This document shows, piece by piece, positions 37,092 through 44,763 of a stretch of DNA of 64,000 bases. The DNA comes from Deltaproteobacteria bacterium (lineage in GTDB: Bacteria > Myxococcota_A > Polyangia > Polyangiales > Houyiibacteriaceae): the NCBI GenBank assembly GCA_017644045.1, contig JAEPMI010000008.1, forward strand, positions 248,001 to 312,000, given 5' to 3'. A program made the position numbers and the translations under genes. How positions within the stretch are numbered: position 1 is the first letter of the stretch; every line of letters begins with the position of its first letter. The notes under the pieces are model-generated. The model had not been told where the DNA came from, did no database searches, and saw only the letters and a list, made by a program, of their open reading frames with translations.

Positions 37092-37110
37092 TCGAACACC
37101 AGTTCGATCA
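37089..37110. terminator. Perfect hairpin starting at the stop codon
   Basis: TGATCGAA / TTCGATCA with loop CACCAG. The TGA stop of the membrane protein gene forms the first three bases of the stem. It is followed by a GTGCCC microsatellite and converges on hrpB. Confidence 0.6.
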
Positions 37111-37113
37111 GCC

Positions 37114-37140
37114 CCGTGCCCGTGCCCGTGCCCGTGCCCG
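37114..37140. repeat. GTGCCC hexamer microsatellite
   Basis: Four tandem copies of the hexamer GTGCCC plus a partial copy (complement of GGGCAC), between convergent gene ends; the same unit occurs at 8198-8223. Confidence 0.88.
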
Positions 37141-37152
37141 AGTGACCCGACC

Positions 37153-39669
37153 TCACCGCCGACGCCCACGCCGCGGCGGCGGCTCCGCGTTCGCCGGATC
37201 CTCCGGCCAGCTGTGCTTCGAGTAGCGTCGCATCAGCGCCCGCCGTTGCTCCTGGTAGGCACGCTCCCAGAAGCCCGCGAGGTCGGTCGTGACCTGCACC
37301 GCCCGCCGATTCGGCGCGAGCAGATGGAGCACCAGCGGCACCTTCCCATCGGCCACGCGCGGCCCGTCCTTCATCCCGAAGAAGTCCTGCAGCCGCGACG
37401 CGATCCACGGATCGCGGTCGGCCTCGTAGCTCACGGGCACGCGCTTGCGTCCGGGTAGGGCGACCGCTTCCGGGGCGATCCGATCGAGCACCGGTCGGTG
37501 TTCGTGGCCGAGGTGGTTCCACAGCGCGTCTGTCAGTGACGACTTGCGGAGGTCGGCGAGCGAGCGCGAGACCAGGCAGAGGTCGGTGAGCGCCCGATCG
37601 ACCATCGTGTCGTTCACCGGCGGCAGCTCGAGCCCATGCGCGTTCGCGAAGCGCACCCGCTGCTTCAGGCCCTCGAGCGCGTCCATGTCGAAGAAGTTCG
37701 CCAGGTCCCGTGCCTTCGCGGCTTCGGCGAGCGCACGCGCCGCGTCTTCGCCCTCGACCTCGTGGCTGACGCTCTCGTCGAGCACGATGGCGCCGTAGGC
37801 GAGGGCCCGGCGGCGGATCACGGTGCCCGTGCTCTCGTCGAAGACGTACTCCTCGATCTCGTCGAGCCCCTCCGCCGCGACCTCGAGCAGGTGCTCGGGC
37901 TCGATCTCCGCCGCCGAGCGCACGATCACGCGGCGACCGCGACCCTTCTCGGACGCGTCGGTCGCGTCCACGGCCACCAGCAGACGCCCCTCGCGCACCA
38001 CGCTGATCGGAGCGAGCGTCGCGCCGCCGCCGTCCTGGAAGCGGAGCTCGTCGCTGCCCTCGCTGCGTCGCTCGGCCACTCGGTCGGGGAAGGCGGCCAA
38101 GAGACAGAGCCGCAGATCCTCGTCCTCGTCGACGAGGGGCTCGCTCGCCTCTCGGGGCGCCCGCGCCGCCTTCTTCAGCTGCTGGGTCGCTCGACGGAGC
38201 TGGGCGAGCGCGCCGGGGTCGAAGCCCCGCGCGCGCAGCTCCCGGTCGCGCAGCCGCTCCTCCTCCGCACGCTCGATGGCGTCGACCCAGGCCAGCGCAT
38301 CGGCGGTCGAGAGGTCGAGCTCGACGTGTCGACCGGGCGGTCGCTCCGCGAGGATCGCCGCCAGCAGGCACGCACGCGCGCCGACGTCGCGCGCGAGCCC
38401 CTCGGCGATCAGCCGACCGAGCCGTGGGTGGGCGGGGAGCGCGAGCATCTGCCGGCCCCGCGCGGTGGCCTCGTCGCCTTCGAGCGCCCCGAGCCGGCGC
38501 AGGAGCTGCTCAGCCGCCTCGAGGGCCGTGGCGGGCGGTCGATCGAGGAAGGGAAACACGCGCGGGTCCTCGCCGTTCGCGCGCAGGAAGAGCACCAGCT
38601 CCGAGAGATCGGCGCGGAGCAACTCCGGCGGCGTCCGCTCTGGCCGCGAGCGGAAATCCGCTTCGGTGAAGAGCCGGATGCAGCGCCCTTCGCATACGCG
38701 GCCCGCGCGACCGGCGCGCTGCACCGCGGACGCCTGGGACACCCGCGTCACCGTCAGACTCGGGAGACCGGTGAAGGGCGAGAAGTCCGGCTCGCGCGCC
38801 AGCCCCGAGTCGATGACCGTCGTGACCTGCGGCAGGGTCAGCGAGCTCTCGGCGACGTTCGTCGAGAGGATCACCCGCGGCCGGTTCGCCGGCCGCACCA
38901 CGCGGTCCTGCGCATCGACGCCGAGGCTGCCGTGGAGGATCGCGACGTCCACGCCGGCCTTCTTGCAGCGGTCCTGACAGCTCTGCTGGGCGCGCCCGAT
39001 CTCGCGTGCGCCGGGGAGGAACACCAGCACGTCCCCGTCGAGCCCGTCGCGGATGCGGGCGCCGACCGCGCTCGCCACTCGGCGCTCGAGCGGCTCGCGG
39101 GTCTCACCGCCGGCGTGCTCGATGGTCACCGGGTGTTGGCGGCCTTCGACGTCGAACGACTCCGCGTCCAGGTAGGCGGAGAGCGGCCCGGCGTCGAGGG
39201 TCGCGCTCATCGCCACCGCGATCAGATCCGGGCGGCGGGTCGCGCGCAGACGCTGGACCATTCCGAGCGCCAGGTCGGTGTGCAGGTGGCGCTCGTGGAC
39301 CTCGTCGAAGATGACCGCGCCCACACCGCGCAGCTCCGGGTCCGAGACCAGCCGGCGGATGAAGATGCCTTCGGTCAGGAAGACCAGCCGCGTGGCGTTC
39401 GAGGTCTTGCTGTCGAAGCGCACCCGGTAGCCGATCTCGTCGCCGACCTTTCCTCCGCGCTCGCTCGCCACTCGCCGGGCCGCGAGCCGTGCCGCCATTC
39501 GCCGAGGCTCGAGCACCAGCACTTCGCCCTCGGTGGCCTCGAGCAGGAGCGGTGGCACCCGCGTGGTCTTTCCGGCGCCCGGCTCGGCGACGATCACCGC
39601 CGCTCCGCGCGCGTCGATGGCGCGACGGATCGCCGGCAGGTGGGCGTCGATCGGGAGGGTGGGGGCCAC
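37153..39669 (-). CDS. hrpB: ATP-dependent helicase HrpB
   Basis: 838 residues from GTG 39669 ('VAPTLPIDAHLPAIRRAI'); an ATG at 39699 is in frame but would overlap the divergent gene. DEAH-box motifs appear in order: 'VIVAEPGAGKTTRVPPLLL' (Walker A), 'AVIFDEVHERHL' (DEVH, motif II), 'AVAMSATLDAG' (III), 'DVLVFLPGAREI' (IV), 'VILSTNVAESSLTLP' (V) and 'QRAGRAGR' (VI). The C-terminal HrpB region is present and the length agrees with E. coli HrpB (about 810-820). A DExH RNA-helicase-like ATPase whose role in most bacteria is not well defined. Confidence 0.9.
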   Translation of the reverse strand: MAPTLPIDAHLPAIRRAIDARGAAVIVAEPGAGKTTRVPPLLLEATEGEVLVLEPRRMAARLAARRVASERGGKVGDEIGYRVRFDSKTSNATRLVFLTEGIFIRRLVSDPELRGVGAVIFDEVHERHLHTDLALGMVQRLRATRRPDLIAVAMSATLDAGPLSAYLDAESFDVEGRQHPVTIEHAGGETREPLERRVASAVGARIRDGLDGDVLVFLPGAREIGRAQQSCQDRCKKAGVDVAILHGSLGVDAQDRVVRPANRPRVILSTNVAESSLTLPQVTTVIDSGLAREPDFSPFTGLPSLTVTRVSQASAVQRAGRAGRVCEGRCIRLFTEADFRSRPERTPPELLRADLSELVLFLRANGEDPRVFPFLDRPPATALEAAEQLLRRLGALEGDEATARGRQMLALPAHPRLGRLIAEGLARDVGARACLLAAILAERPPGRHVELDLSTADALAWVDAIERAEEERLRDRELRARGFDPGALAQLRRATQQLKKAARAPREASEPLVDEDEDLRLCLLAAFPDRVAERRSEGSDELRFQDGGGATLAPISVVREGRLLVAVDATDASEKGRGRRVIVRSAAEIEPEHLLEVAAEGLDEIEEYVFDESTGTVIRRRALAYGAIVLDESVSHEVEGEDAARALAEAAKARDLANFFDMDALEGLKQRVRFANAHGLELPPVNDTMVDRALTDLCLVSRSLADLRKSSLTDALWNHLGHEHRPVLDRIAPEAVALPGRKRVPVSYEADRDPWIASRLQDFFGMKDGPRVADGKVPLVLHLLAPNRRAVQVTTDLAGFWERAYQEQRRALMRRYSKHSWPEDPANAEPPPRRGRRR

Positions 39670-39691
39670 GGCGCCTTGATACGCTACCGCG

Positions 39692-40078
39692 GTGCCCATT
39701 CGCGAGGAGAACGACGGCTCGGTCGTCCGCGTCAGCCTCGAGGGCGTCATCGAGCCACCGGAGCTCGAGGCGCACTTCGAACGCATGCGCGCGCTGCTCG
39801 GTCGGCTCGAGGGGCCGATCGCGACGATCGTGGACGCCTCGAGCCTCGACTATCGCTCGCTCGGTCGAGCCCACATCGGCGTGATGCGGCGCGTGGTGAA
39901 GCGGCTGCGACCGCTGCTGCAGGGGCGTTACGCCGCCGAGGCCTTCGTGAGCCCGGACAAGGGCGTCCGCCGCGCGGTCTCGGTCGCCCGCTTCGTCGCT
40001 CGCCCCGCCCGGGCCCATCGCACCTTCGAGCGAGTCGACGACGCGCGCCGCTGGGTCACGGAGTTGCTCCAGCGCTGA
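39692..40078 (+). CDS. SpoIIAA/STAS-like protein, unknown function
   Basis: 128 residues with a GTG start at 39692. The layout of alternating strands and helices ('VVRVSLEGVIEPPELEAHFE', 'PIATIVDASSLDYRSLGRAH', 'AEAFVSPDKGVRRAVSVARF') resembles the SpoIIAA-like/STAS group, but no conserved phospho-serine motif is evident, so the call is tentative. It diverges from hrpB, leaving only about 22 bases between the chosen starts, and is 8 bases from the convergent diiron gene. Confidence 0.6.
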   Translation: MPIREENDGSVVRVSLEGVIEPPELEAHFERMRALLGRLEGPIATIVDASSLDYRSLGRAHIGVMRRVVKRLRPLLQGRYAAEAFVSPDKGVRRAVSVARFVARPARAHRTFERVDDARRWVTELLQR

Positions 40079-40086
40079 CCGTGCCG

Positions 40087-40959
40087 CTACGCCGCCGAGG
40101 GCAGCGCGTGTCGCTCGCGCCAGGCGCGATGGGCGTCGAAGCCGAGCGCGTCGAGCCCCGGCAGGATGGCCTCGTGGACCGTCTCGTAGAAGAGCTCCCG
40201 GGTCGCCGGGTTCTCGCAGACCCCGAGGCGCAGGCCCTCGTCCCGCAGCGCGTCGCTCGGCGGCCGCACGTCCGGCACCTCGCGCATCTCTTCGCGCTCG
40301 AGGTAGCGGAACGCCGTGCGGAGCCAGCCGTTCGTCCGACGCATCGCGTCCGCGTCGAGGTGGGGCGCCGCCTCCCGGGCGAACGCCCAGCCGAAGCGCG
40401 CGTGGAGCGACTCGTCGGCGCTGATCTGGGTGATGACCGCCTTCACGAAGGGCTCTTCGGTGCGCTCGCGCTCTTCGGCGGTGAAGGCCACCGCGACGGT
40501 CTCCGCGAGACAGCCGACGAACATCGCGTTGCGAAGCGCGGTCTCGAGCGGGGTGCAGCCGGGGTGCTCGGGGAGCGGGGCGGTCCGGAGCGAGACCTGG
40601 ACGCTCGGCTCGCCCCCGAGCGATTCGACCACGCGTGCGCAGAGCGCACCGTGGCGCAGCTCGTCCATCGCCATACGTAGGAGCGCGGTCTTGAAGGGCA
40701 ACGCGGCCCCACACGCGACCATCTGCGGGAGCATCGCGGAGAAAACCGTCGCCGAGTGGTGCTCGTTGACCATGCGCTGTCGCCACACGCGCCGGGCCGC
40801 GTCCAGCGCTCGTGGCTCGTAGCTCTCCACCGCGATGGTGGGGTCCAGGTCCTCCGGTGCAGGACCGCGTCGCAGCGCGGTCCGCAGCAAGCGCTCGTGC
40901 TCGGCGCGCAGGGGGCTCTGCCCGAGCTCGAAGTCGAGCGTGGTGGTGTCGAAGCTCAT
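40087..40959 (-). CDS. Ferritin-like diiron protein (AurF/N-oxygenase-like)
   Basis: 290 residues. The ATG at 40959 overlaps the upstream lipoprotein stop (ATGA). Candidate iron ligands lie in a four-helix pattern: Glu/His in 'VNEHHSATVF', ExxH in 'MAMDELRHGALCA', Glu in 'GCLAETVAVAF' and ExxH in 'ISADESLHARFGWAFA'. This is the layout of AurF-type arylamine N-oxygenases and other ferritin-like oxidases. The substrate is unknown. Coupling to a repeat-bearing lipoprotein is unusual for this family. It could instead be a non-catalytic ferritin-like protein. Confidence 0.72.
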   Translation of the reverse strand: MSFDTTTLDFELGQSPLRAEHERLLRTALRRGPAPEDLDPTIAVESYEPRALDAARRVWRQRMVNEHHSATVFSAMLPQMVACGAALPFKTALLRMAMDELRHGALCARVVESLGGEPSVQVSLRTAPLPEHPGCTPLETALRNAMFVGCLAETVAVAFTAEERERTEEPFVKAVITQISADESLHARFGWAFAREAAPHLDADAMRRTNGWLRTAFRYLEREEMREVPDVRPPSDALRDEGLRLGVCENPATRELFYETVHEAILPGLDALGFDAHRAWRERHALPSAA

Positions 40960-41336
40960 CCGATCCGCTCCCGGCTCGGGGGCAGGGCGCCGTCGCCCGG
41001 CGGCACGTAGGGCCCCCACGCGCAGCAGCCCCAGGTGTTCGCGCCATCGCAGGCCCAGCTGACCCGCTCGCAACACTCGGACCAGCTCTCGTCCAGCGCG
41101 CACGGCGCGCCCGCGTCCGCCGCGTACATGTCGGTGCCGAGGTCGGTCCCCAGGTCGGTGCCGAGGTCGGTCCCCAGATCCGTCCCGAGGTCGGCCGTGG
41201 CGGCGTCGACCATGGGCGTCGGCGGCTCCTCCTCGACTCCGTGTTGGGCGTAGCAACCTCCCGCCAGGGCCAGCCCCAGCGTCGCCACGCGTGCGGCGCG
41301 CAGCGCCTTCCTCCGTGCTCTCTTCGCGTCGTTCAT
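40956..41336 (-). CDS. Lipoprotein with LGTD tandem repeats and Cys-rich C-terminus
   Basis: 126 residues from ATG 41336. After a basic start ('MNDAKRARRKALRAAR') comes a lipoprotein signal with 'LALAGGC'. Then five consecutive 'LGTD' tetrapeptides form a likely flexible spacer. The last ~50 residues contain at least five Cys ('DESWSECCERVSWACDGANT', 'WGCCAWGPYVPPGDG') and several Trp, suggesting a disulfide-bonded surface module. The stop overlaps the diiron protein start, so both are made together. Confidence 0.7.
   Translation of the reverse strand: MNDAKRARRKALRAARVATLGLALAGGCYAQHGVEEEPPTPMVDAATADLGTDLGTDLGTDLGTDLGTDMYAADAGAPCALDESWSECCERVSWACDGANTWGCCAWGPYVPPGDGALPPSRERIG
41140..41202 (-). 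repeat. Five 12-bp repeats encoding LGTD
   Basis: Near-identical 12-base units (GGTCGGTCCCCA-like) in the lipoprotein spacer; copy-number change would keep the frame. Confidence 0.8.
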
Positions 41337-41401
41337 GCGAATCCTCCTCGCTGAACACGGTGAGGGCTCCGCACCCATCGAACCAAGTCATCTTACGCAT
41401 C

Positions 41402-41428
41402 TCTCCCATAGGCCGAGGCTATGGGAGA
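41402..41428. terminator. Perfect 10-bp hairpin downstream of the LysR gene
   Basis: TCTCCCATAG / CTATGGGAGA with a 7-base loop. It lies 13 bases after the end of the minus-strand LysR gene and about 66 bases upstream of the lipoprotein start, so it may be a terminator or an operator. There is no T-tract. Confidence 0.5.
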
Positions 41429-41440
41429 CGATTCGTCGGC

Positions 41441-42340
41441 TCAGTCCTCGGCCAGCTTCGCGCCCTGGGCTCGGAGCCCGTGGCGGAGCTCCTCGAGCGC
41501 CGCCGTGCTCGGGGCGTCGGCGCGCCACACGAGCGCGATGCGGTCGTCGTAGCGGGGCAGGTCGAGCGGGACCAGGCGCCCCTTCGGCACGCCGTGGGCG
41601 GCGACTCGCCAGGGGAGGATGCCCACGCCGGTCCCGTCGAGGACCAGGCTCTTCACCAGCGACATGCTCGAGCAGGCGATCATCCGCGGTGGCGCGACGC
41701 CTTCCTGTCCGAGCGACCCGAGCAGATGCTGGGTCTGTCGGATCGCAGGCACGTGGAGCAAGGGGAGGGCGGCGAGCGCGTCGACGGGGTCGTCGAAGCG
41801 CTTGGCGATCTTGCTCGCGGCCACGAAGACCACCTGGTCGTCGAAGAGGTGGCGCACGACCGTGTCGGGATGGCGGCCGGGGTTCACCACCAGCCCGAGA
41901 TCGATCTCGCGGGTGACGATGGCCTCCTCGACCTGCACCGAGTTGGCGTTGAAGAGCGTCAGCTCGATGCCCGGGTGCTTGGCGAGAAAGGGCCCCATGA
42001 AGCCCGGCAGGAAGTAGGTCCCCAGGCTCTCGTGGCAGCCGAGCCGGTAGCGACCGCGTGGCTCGCTCTGCAGCGTCGCGATCTCGTCGCCTGCGGCCTC
42101 GAGCGCGCCCCGCGCCTGCCGCGAGCGCTCCACGAGGATCTGACCCGCGCGCGTCGGCTCCACGCCGCGCGCGTGGCGATGCAACAGCGCCGTGCCCAGC
42201 CGCTCTTCCAGCTTCCGCACCGCCACCGAGAGCGAGGGCTGGCTCACGTGCTCCGCCTTCGCCGCCGCCGTGAACGACCCATGCTCCACCACCGCCAGGA
42301 AATGCCCCAGCGCCGTCTCCAGCGTCAGCCCCTCACTCAT
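41441..42340 (-). CDS. LysR-family transcriptional regulator
   Basis: 299 residues. The DNA-binding domain is standard ('LTLETALGHFLAVVEHGSFT', 'AAAKAEHVSQPSLSVAVRKL', 'EERLGTALLHR'), followed by a periplasmic-binding-like sensor domain ('RYRLGCHESLGTYFLPGF', 'EIDLGLVVNPGRHPDTVV'). The start was set at the only ATG just before the helix-turn-helix. Divergent from the module-2 lipoprotein gene, with the lipoprotein-diiron pair downstream on the same strand; either could be its target. A GGGAG-ACA-CTCCC inverted repeat sits 23 bases upstream. Confidence 0.88.
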   Translation of the reverse strand: MSEGLTLETALGHFLAVVEHGSFTAAAKAEHVSQPSLSVAVRKLEERLGTALLHRHARGVEPTRAGQILVERSRQARGALEAAGDEIATLQSEPRGRYRLGCHESLGTYFLPGFMGPFLAKHPGIELTLFNANSVQVEEAIVTREIDLGLVVNPGRHPDTVVRHLFDDQVVFVAASKIAKRFDDPVDALAALPLLHVPAIRQTQHLLGSLGQEGVAPPRMIACSSMSLVKSLVLDGTGVGILPWRVAAHGVPKGRLVPLDLPRYDDRIALVWRADAPSTAALEELRHGLRAQGAKLAED

Positions 42341-42362
42341 CGCCCGAGCATACCCGGATCCC

Positions 42363-42375
42363 GGGAGACACTCCC
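42363..42375. promoter_or_regulatory. Candidate LysR operator
   Basis: GGGAG-ACA-CTCCC, a perfect 5-bp inverted repeat in the 166-base divergent region, 23 bases before the LysR start. LysR sites are short interrupted palindromes, so self-regulation is plausible. Confidence 0.35.
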
Positions 42376-42506
42376 CTCCGCGTCTTCTCCACGAAACAGG
42401 CGCTTCCGAGTGCAGAGCTCGAACACTCGGCGTGTGGTGGAGCTGCGTTCGGGGCGGGGGCGAGAAAAATGGCACGGTTGCGTCGGCGACTCGCACTAAC
42501 CGGGGC

Positions 42507-43022
42507 ATGAAGAGAGCACTGGTCTCCATGATCGTGGTCTGCGCTGGGTGTGTCCTGAACACCAACGCGCCCACCGAAGCGTCCTTGATCGATGACGGGG
42601 CAGTTCGCGTGACCCCCGTCCGGCTCGTTTTGGACGACGGGGTCGAGCAGAAGGTCCTGGAAGAGCTGAGCTTCGACCTGCCCACGCCCTTCGAGCGCCG
42701 GAGTGACAGCCTGCCCTTCGACTTCTCGGGGCATCGGCTCGCGCTCGAGGCGAGTCAGGTCGGGAGGCTGGTCGCGAACGGTGGCGAGGTCGGGTTGGTG
42801 GTCGACGGCGAGTACCGGATCGCGTCCGTGACCCACTCCGGGGAGTCGAGCGCGCTGACGCGCACCCGGACCGAGCGGCTCGAGTTCGACTTCTCGCTCG
42901 GCCAACGGGTGGTCCACGCGACGCTCGAGGTCGACGCCGACTACCACTGTCCACCGTTCTCCAGTGAGCCCGCCACACCGGAGAAGAGCGGCCCGCCCGC
43001 GGTCGCGAGCGGTGCCCTCTGA
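42507..43022 (+). CDS. Predicted lipoprotein (module 2)
   Basis: 171 residues with a lipoprotein signal ('ALVSMIVVCAGC', Cys 15). The mature part is beta-rich ('VRVTPVRLVLDDGVEQKVLE', 'FDFSGHRLALEASQVGRLVA', 'EVGLVVDGEYRIASVTHSG') with one additional Cys near the end and no known motif. It is first in a run that continues with the envelope protein, ECF sigma and FecR-TPR genes, so it may be the outer-surface part of that sensory module. Confidence 0.65.
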   Translation: MKRALVSMIVVCAGCVLNTNAPTEASLIDDGAVRVTPVRLVLDDGVEQKVLEELSFDLPTPFERRSDSLPFDFSGHRLALEASQVGRLVANGGEVGLVVDGEYRIASVTHSGESSALTRTRTERLEFDFSLGQRVVHATLEVDADYHCPPFSSEPATPEKSGPPAVASGAL

Positions 43023-43066
43023 GCTCCGCGCATGGGTTGGAAGTGTGCTCGAACGCCGAGGCTGGC

Positions 43067-44206
43067 ATGCACCGCACCGTGAGGGGCGTGGCTACATCCA
43101 TCTCCGTCGTCGGGTGCCTGCTCGCCGGGACCGCCGCGGCGCAGCCGGTCGAGAGTGGGGCGGAGCTCGGCGCCCCGCCGAGCGATGACTCGGCGACGGA
43201 AGAGCCTCTCGCACCGCCGAGGGAGCCACCACGGCTGATCGTCCTCTCCACCGAGGGGAACGAGGAGCTGGTCACCATGGTTCGCACCCAGCTGCCCGGG
43301 TGGGACGTGGAGCGGCGTGCGGAGCGGCCCACCGTGCTCACCATCGAGCGGATCGAGTCGACCTTGCGCGCCGAGGACGCGCTCCTCTGGCTCGAGCGCG
43401 AGGAGGCGGTGGTGCACGTGGTCGTCTCCGGGAGGGAGGGCCGCGCCCTCTCCAGCCCGATCCCTGCGGATGCGGCCGGAGAGGACCTCGCCCGCGTCTA
43501 CGCTCTCGCGGCGGTCGGGCTGCTCAACGAGCTCTGGGCACAGCGCCGCCGCTTGGAGGCGTACGAGCAGAGCGCCGCCCGCATCCGAAACCGAGAGCTC
43601 GACGAGCTTCGCGAACGACACGAGCAGGACGTGCAGTCGATCGCCCAGCTGTCCCGCGCCCGAGAATCGCTGCGGGAGGAAGTGGCGACACGCGAACGAC
43701 GGCGAAGGCGTCGCTGGCGGTCGCCCCTCTCGCCCAGGGGCGTGGCCTTCCGCTTCGGCTGGGTCCACGGGTTCTCCCCGCGCCACGAATACTACGAGAC
43801 CTGGGGCCGCCCCGATCCATCGGTGTGGGCGTGGCCGACGCTCGGCCTGCGGGTGTCCCTCGCGGCCCGCTTCGACGGTCGAGTGCTGGTCGGTGGATCC
43901 GTCGTCTCGCTCCACGCGGGAGGGCTCTGGAACGGCTCGCTCAACGGGTTCGTGTCCGTTCAGAGCAAGGCTCGGATCCGTCTCGGCCTGACCGCCGAAG
44001 CCGGCCTCTTGATCGCCAAGGAGAACGACGAGAACTCCGAGATCGAGACGAGCTGGGCGTCGGTGCGGCTCTACTTCCCCTTCGAGATCGGCGTCGCGGT
44101 GAACCAACACGGCGGGGTGTTCGTCAAGGTCGGACCACTGGTCACGCGCGCGCCGGATTCGTGGTTCGTCGGCTACGACATCAGCGTGGAGTGGGAGTTC
44201 GACTGA
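43067..44206 (+). CDS. Predicted envelope protein with coiled coil and beta-rich C-terminus (module 2)
   Basis: 379 residues from ATG 43067 with a signal peptide ('ISVVGCLLAGTAAAQP'). A ~100-residue domain ('RLIVLSTEGNEELVTMVRTQ', 'VVHVVVSGREGRALSSPIPA') is followed by a charged coiled coil ('RNRELDELRERHEQDVQSIA') and a ~170-residue beta-rich end ('GVAFRFGWVHGFSPRHEY', 'WAWPTLGLRVSLAARFDGRV') ending in aromatic residues, as in outer-membrane barrels. The stop and the sigma factor ATG share bases (TGATG), so the sensor-like protein and the sigma factor are coupled. Compare the similarly placed module-1 protein. Confidence 0.68.
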   Translation: MHRTVRGVATSISVVGCLLAGTAAAQPVESGAELGAPPSDDSATEEPLAPPREPPRLIVLSTEGNEELVTMVRTQLPGWDVERRAERPTVLTIERIESTLRAEDALLWLEREEAVVHVVVSGREGRALSSPIPADAAGEDLARVYALAAVGLLNELWAQRRRLEAYEQSAARIRNRELDELRERHEQDVQSIAQLSRARESLREEVATRERRRRRRWRSPLSPRGVAFRFGWVHGFSPRHEYYETWGRPDPSVWAWPTLGLRVSLAARFDGRVLVGGSVVSLHAGGLWNGSLNGFVSVQSKARIRLGLTAEAGLLIAKENDENSEIETSWASVRLYFPFEIGVAVNQHGGVFVKVGPLVTRAPDSWFVGYDISVEWEFD

Positions 44207-44763
44207 TGGCGCTCCCGTCCCGGCTGCGCCTGCTCCGAGGGGGCGAGGCGACGAGCGACCTGGAGTCGACCATGACGGCGCTCGTGCCGAAGGCCGAGCG
44301 CTGGGTCGTGCGCGAGCTGGGCCCGGGCTACGACCACGAAGAGGTGCTCCAGGAGGCGCTCAGCGCCGTGGTGCTGGCCTTCGACGCCTTCGACGGACGC
44401 TCGGCCTTCGAGACCTACGCGTACCGGATCGTCGTGCGGGTCGCGCGGCGCTTTCGGACGTCCGAGCGTCGGAGGACGGTCGAGGCTGCGCCCCCACTGC
44501 CCGATCGGGTGGACCCCGAGAGCGTGACCATGAACCGGCAGGCCCTCCGTGCGCTCTACCGCGCGCTCGACCGCCTGCCGGAGCGCCGACGGCGCGCGTT
44601 CGTGCTCTGCGCGGTGGAAGGGCTCACGGCCGTCGAGGCGGCGGAGCTCGAGGGCACCCGCGCGGCCACCATGCGCAGCCGCCTTCGACACGCGAGGCGC
44701 GAGCTCGCGCGCCTGCTCTCCCACGACAGCTACCTCCGTGAGTTGATGGAGCGCGACGGATGA
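44206..44763 (+). CDS. ECF-family RNA polymerase sigma factor (module 2)
   Basis: 185 residues. Region 2 is seen in 'GPGYDHEEVLQEALSAVVLA' and region 4 in 'LPERRRRAFVLCAVEGLTAV' with 'AATMRSRLRHARRELARL'. The ATG is embedded in the previous stop (TGATG), and its own stop overlaps the FecR start (ATGA). The order is envelope protein, sigma factor, FecR-TPR, whereas module 1 is sigma, FecR-TPR, envelope protein. Confidence 0.88.
   Translation: MALPSRLRLLRGGEATSDLESTMTALVPKAERWVVRELGPGYDHEEVLQEALSAVVLAFDAFDGRSAFETYAYRIVVRVARRFRTSERRRTVEAAPPLPDRVDPESVTMNRQALRALYRALDRLPERRRRAFVLCAVEGLTAVEAAELEGTRAATMRSRLRHARRELARLLSHDSYLRELMERDG

Noticed and set aside
39670-39699. ATG at 39699 as the hrpB start
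   Set aside because: It would overlap the divergent STAS-like gene; GTG 39669 gives an N-terminus more like known HrpB, though this is not certain.
37636-40680. Plus-strand ORF of 1,014 residues over hrpB
   Set aside because: Antisense shadow of the DEAH helicase frame, which has all helicase motifs in order.
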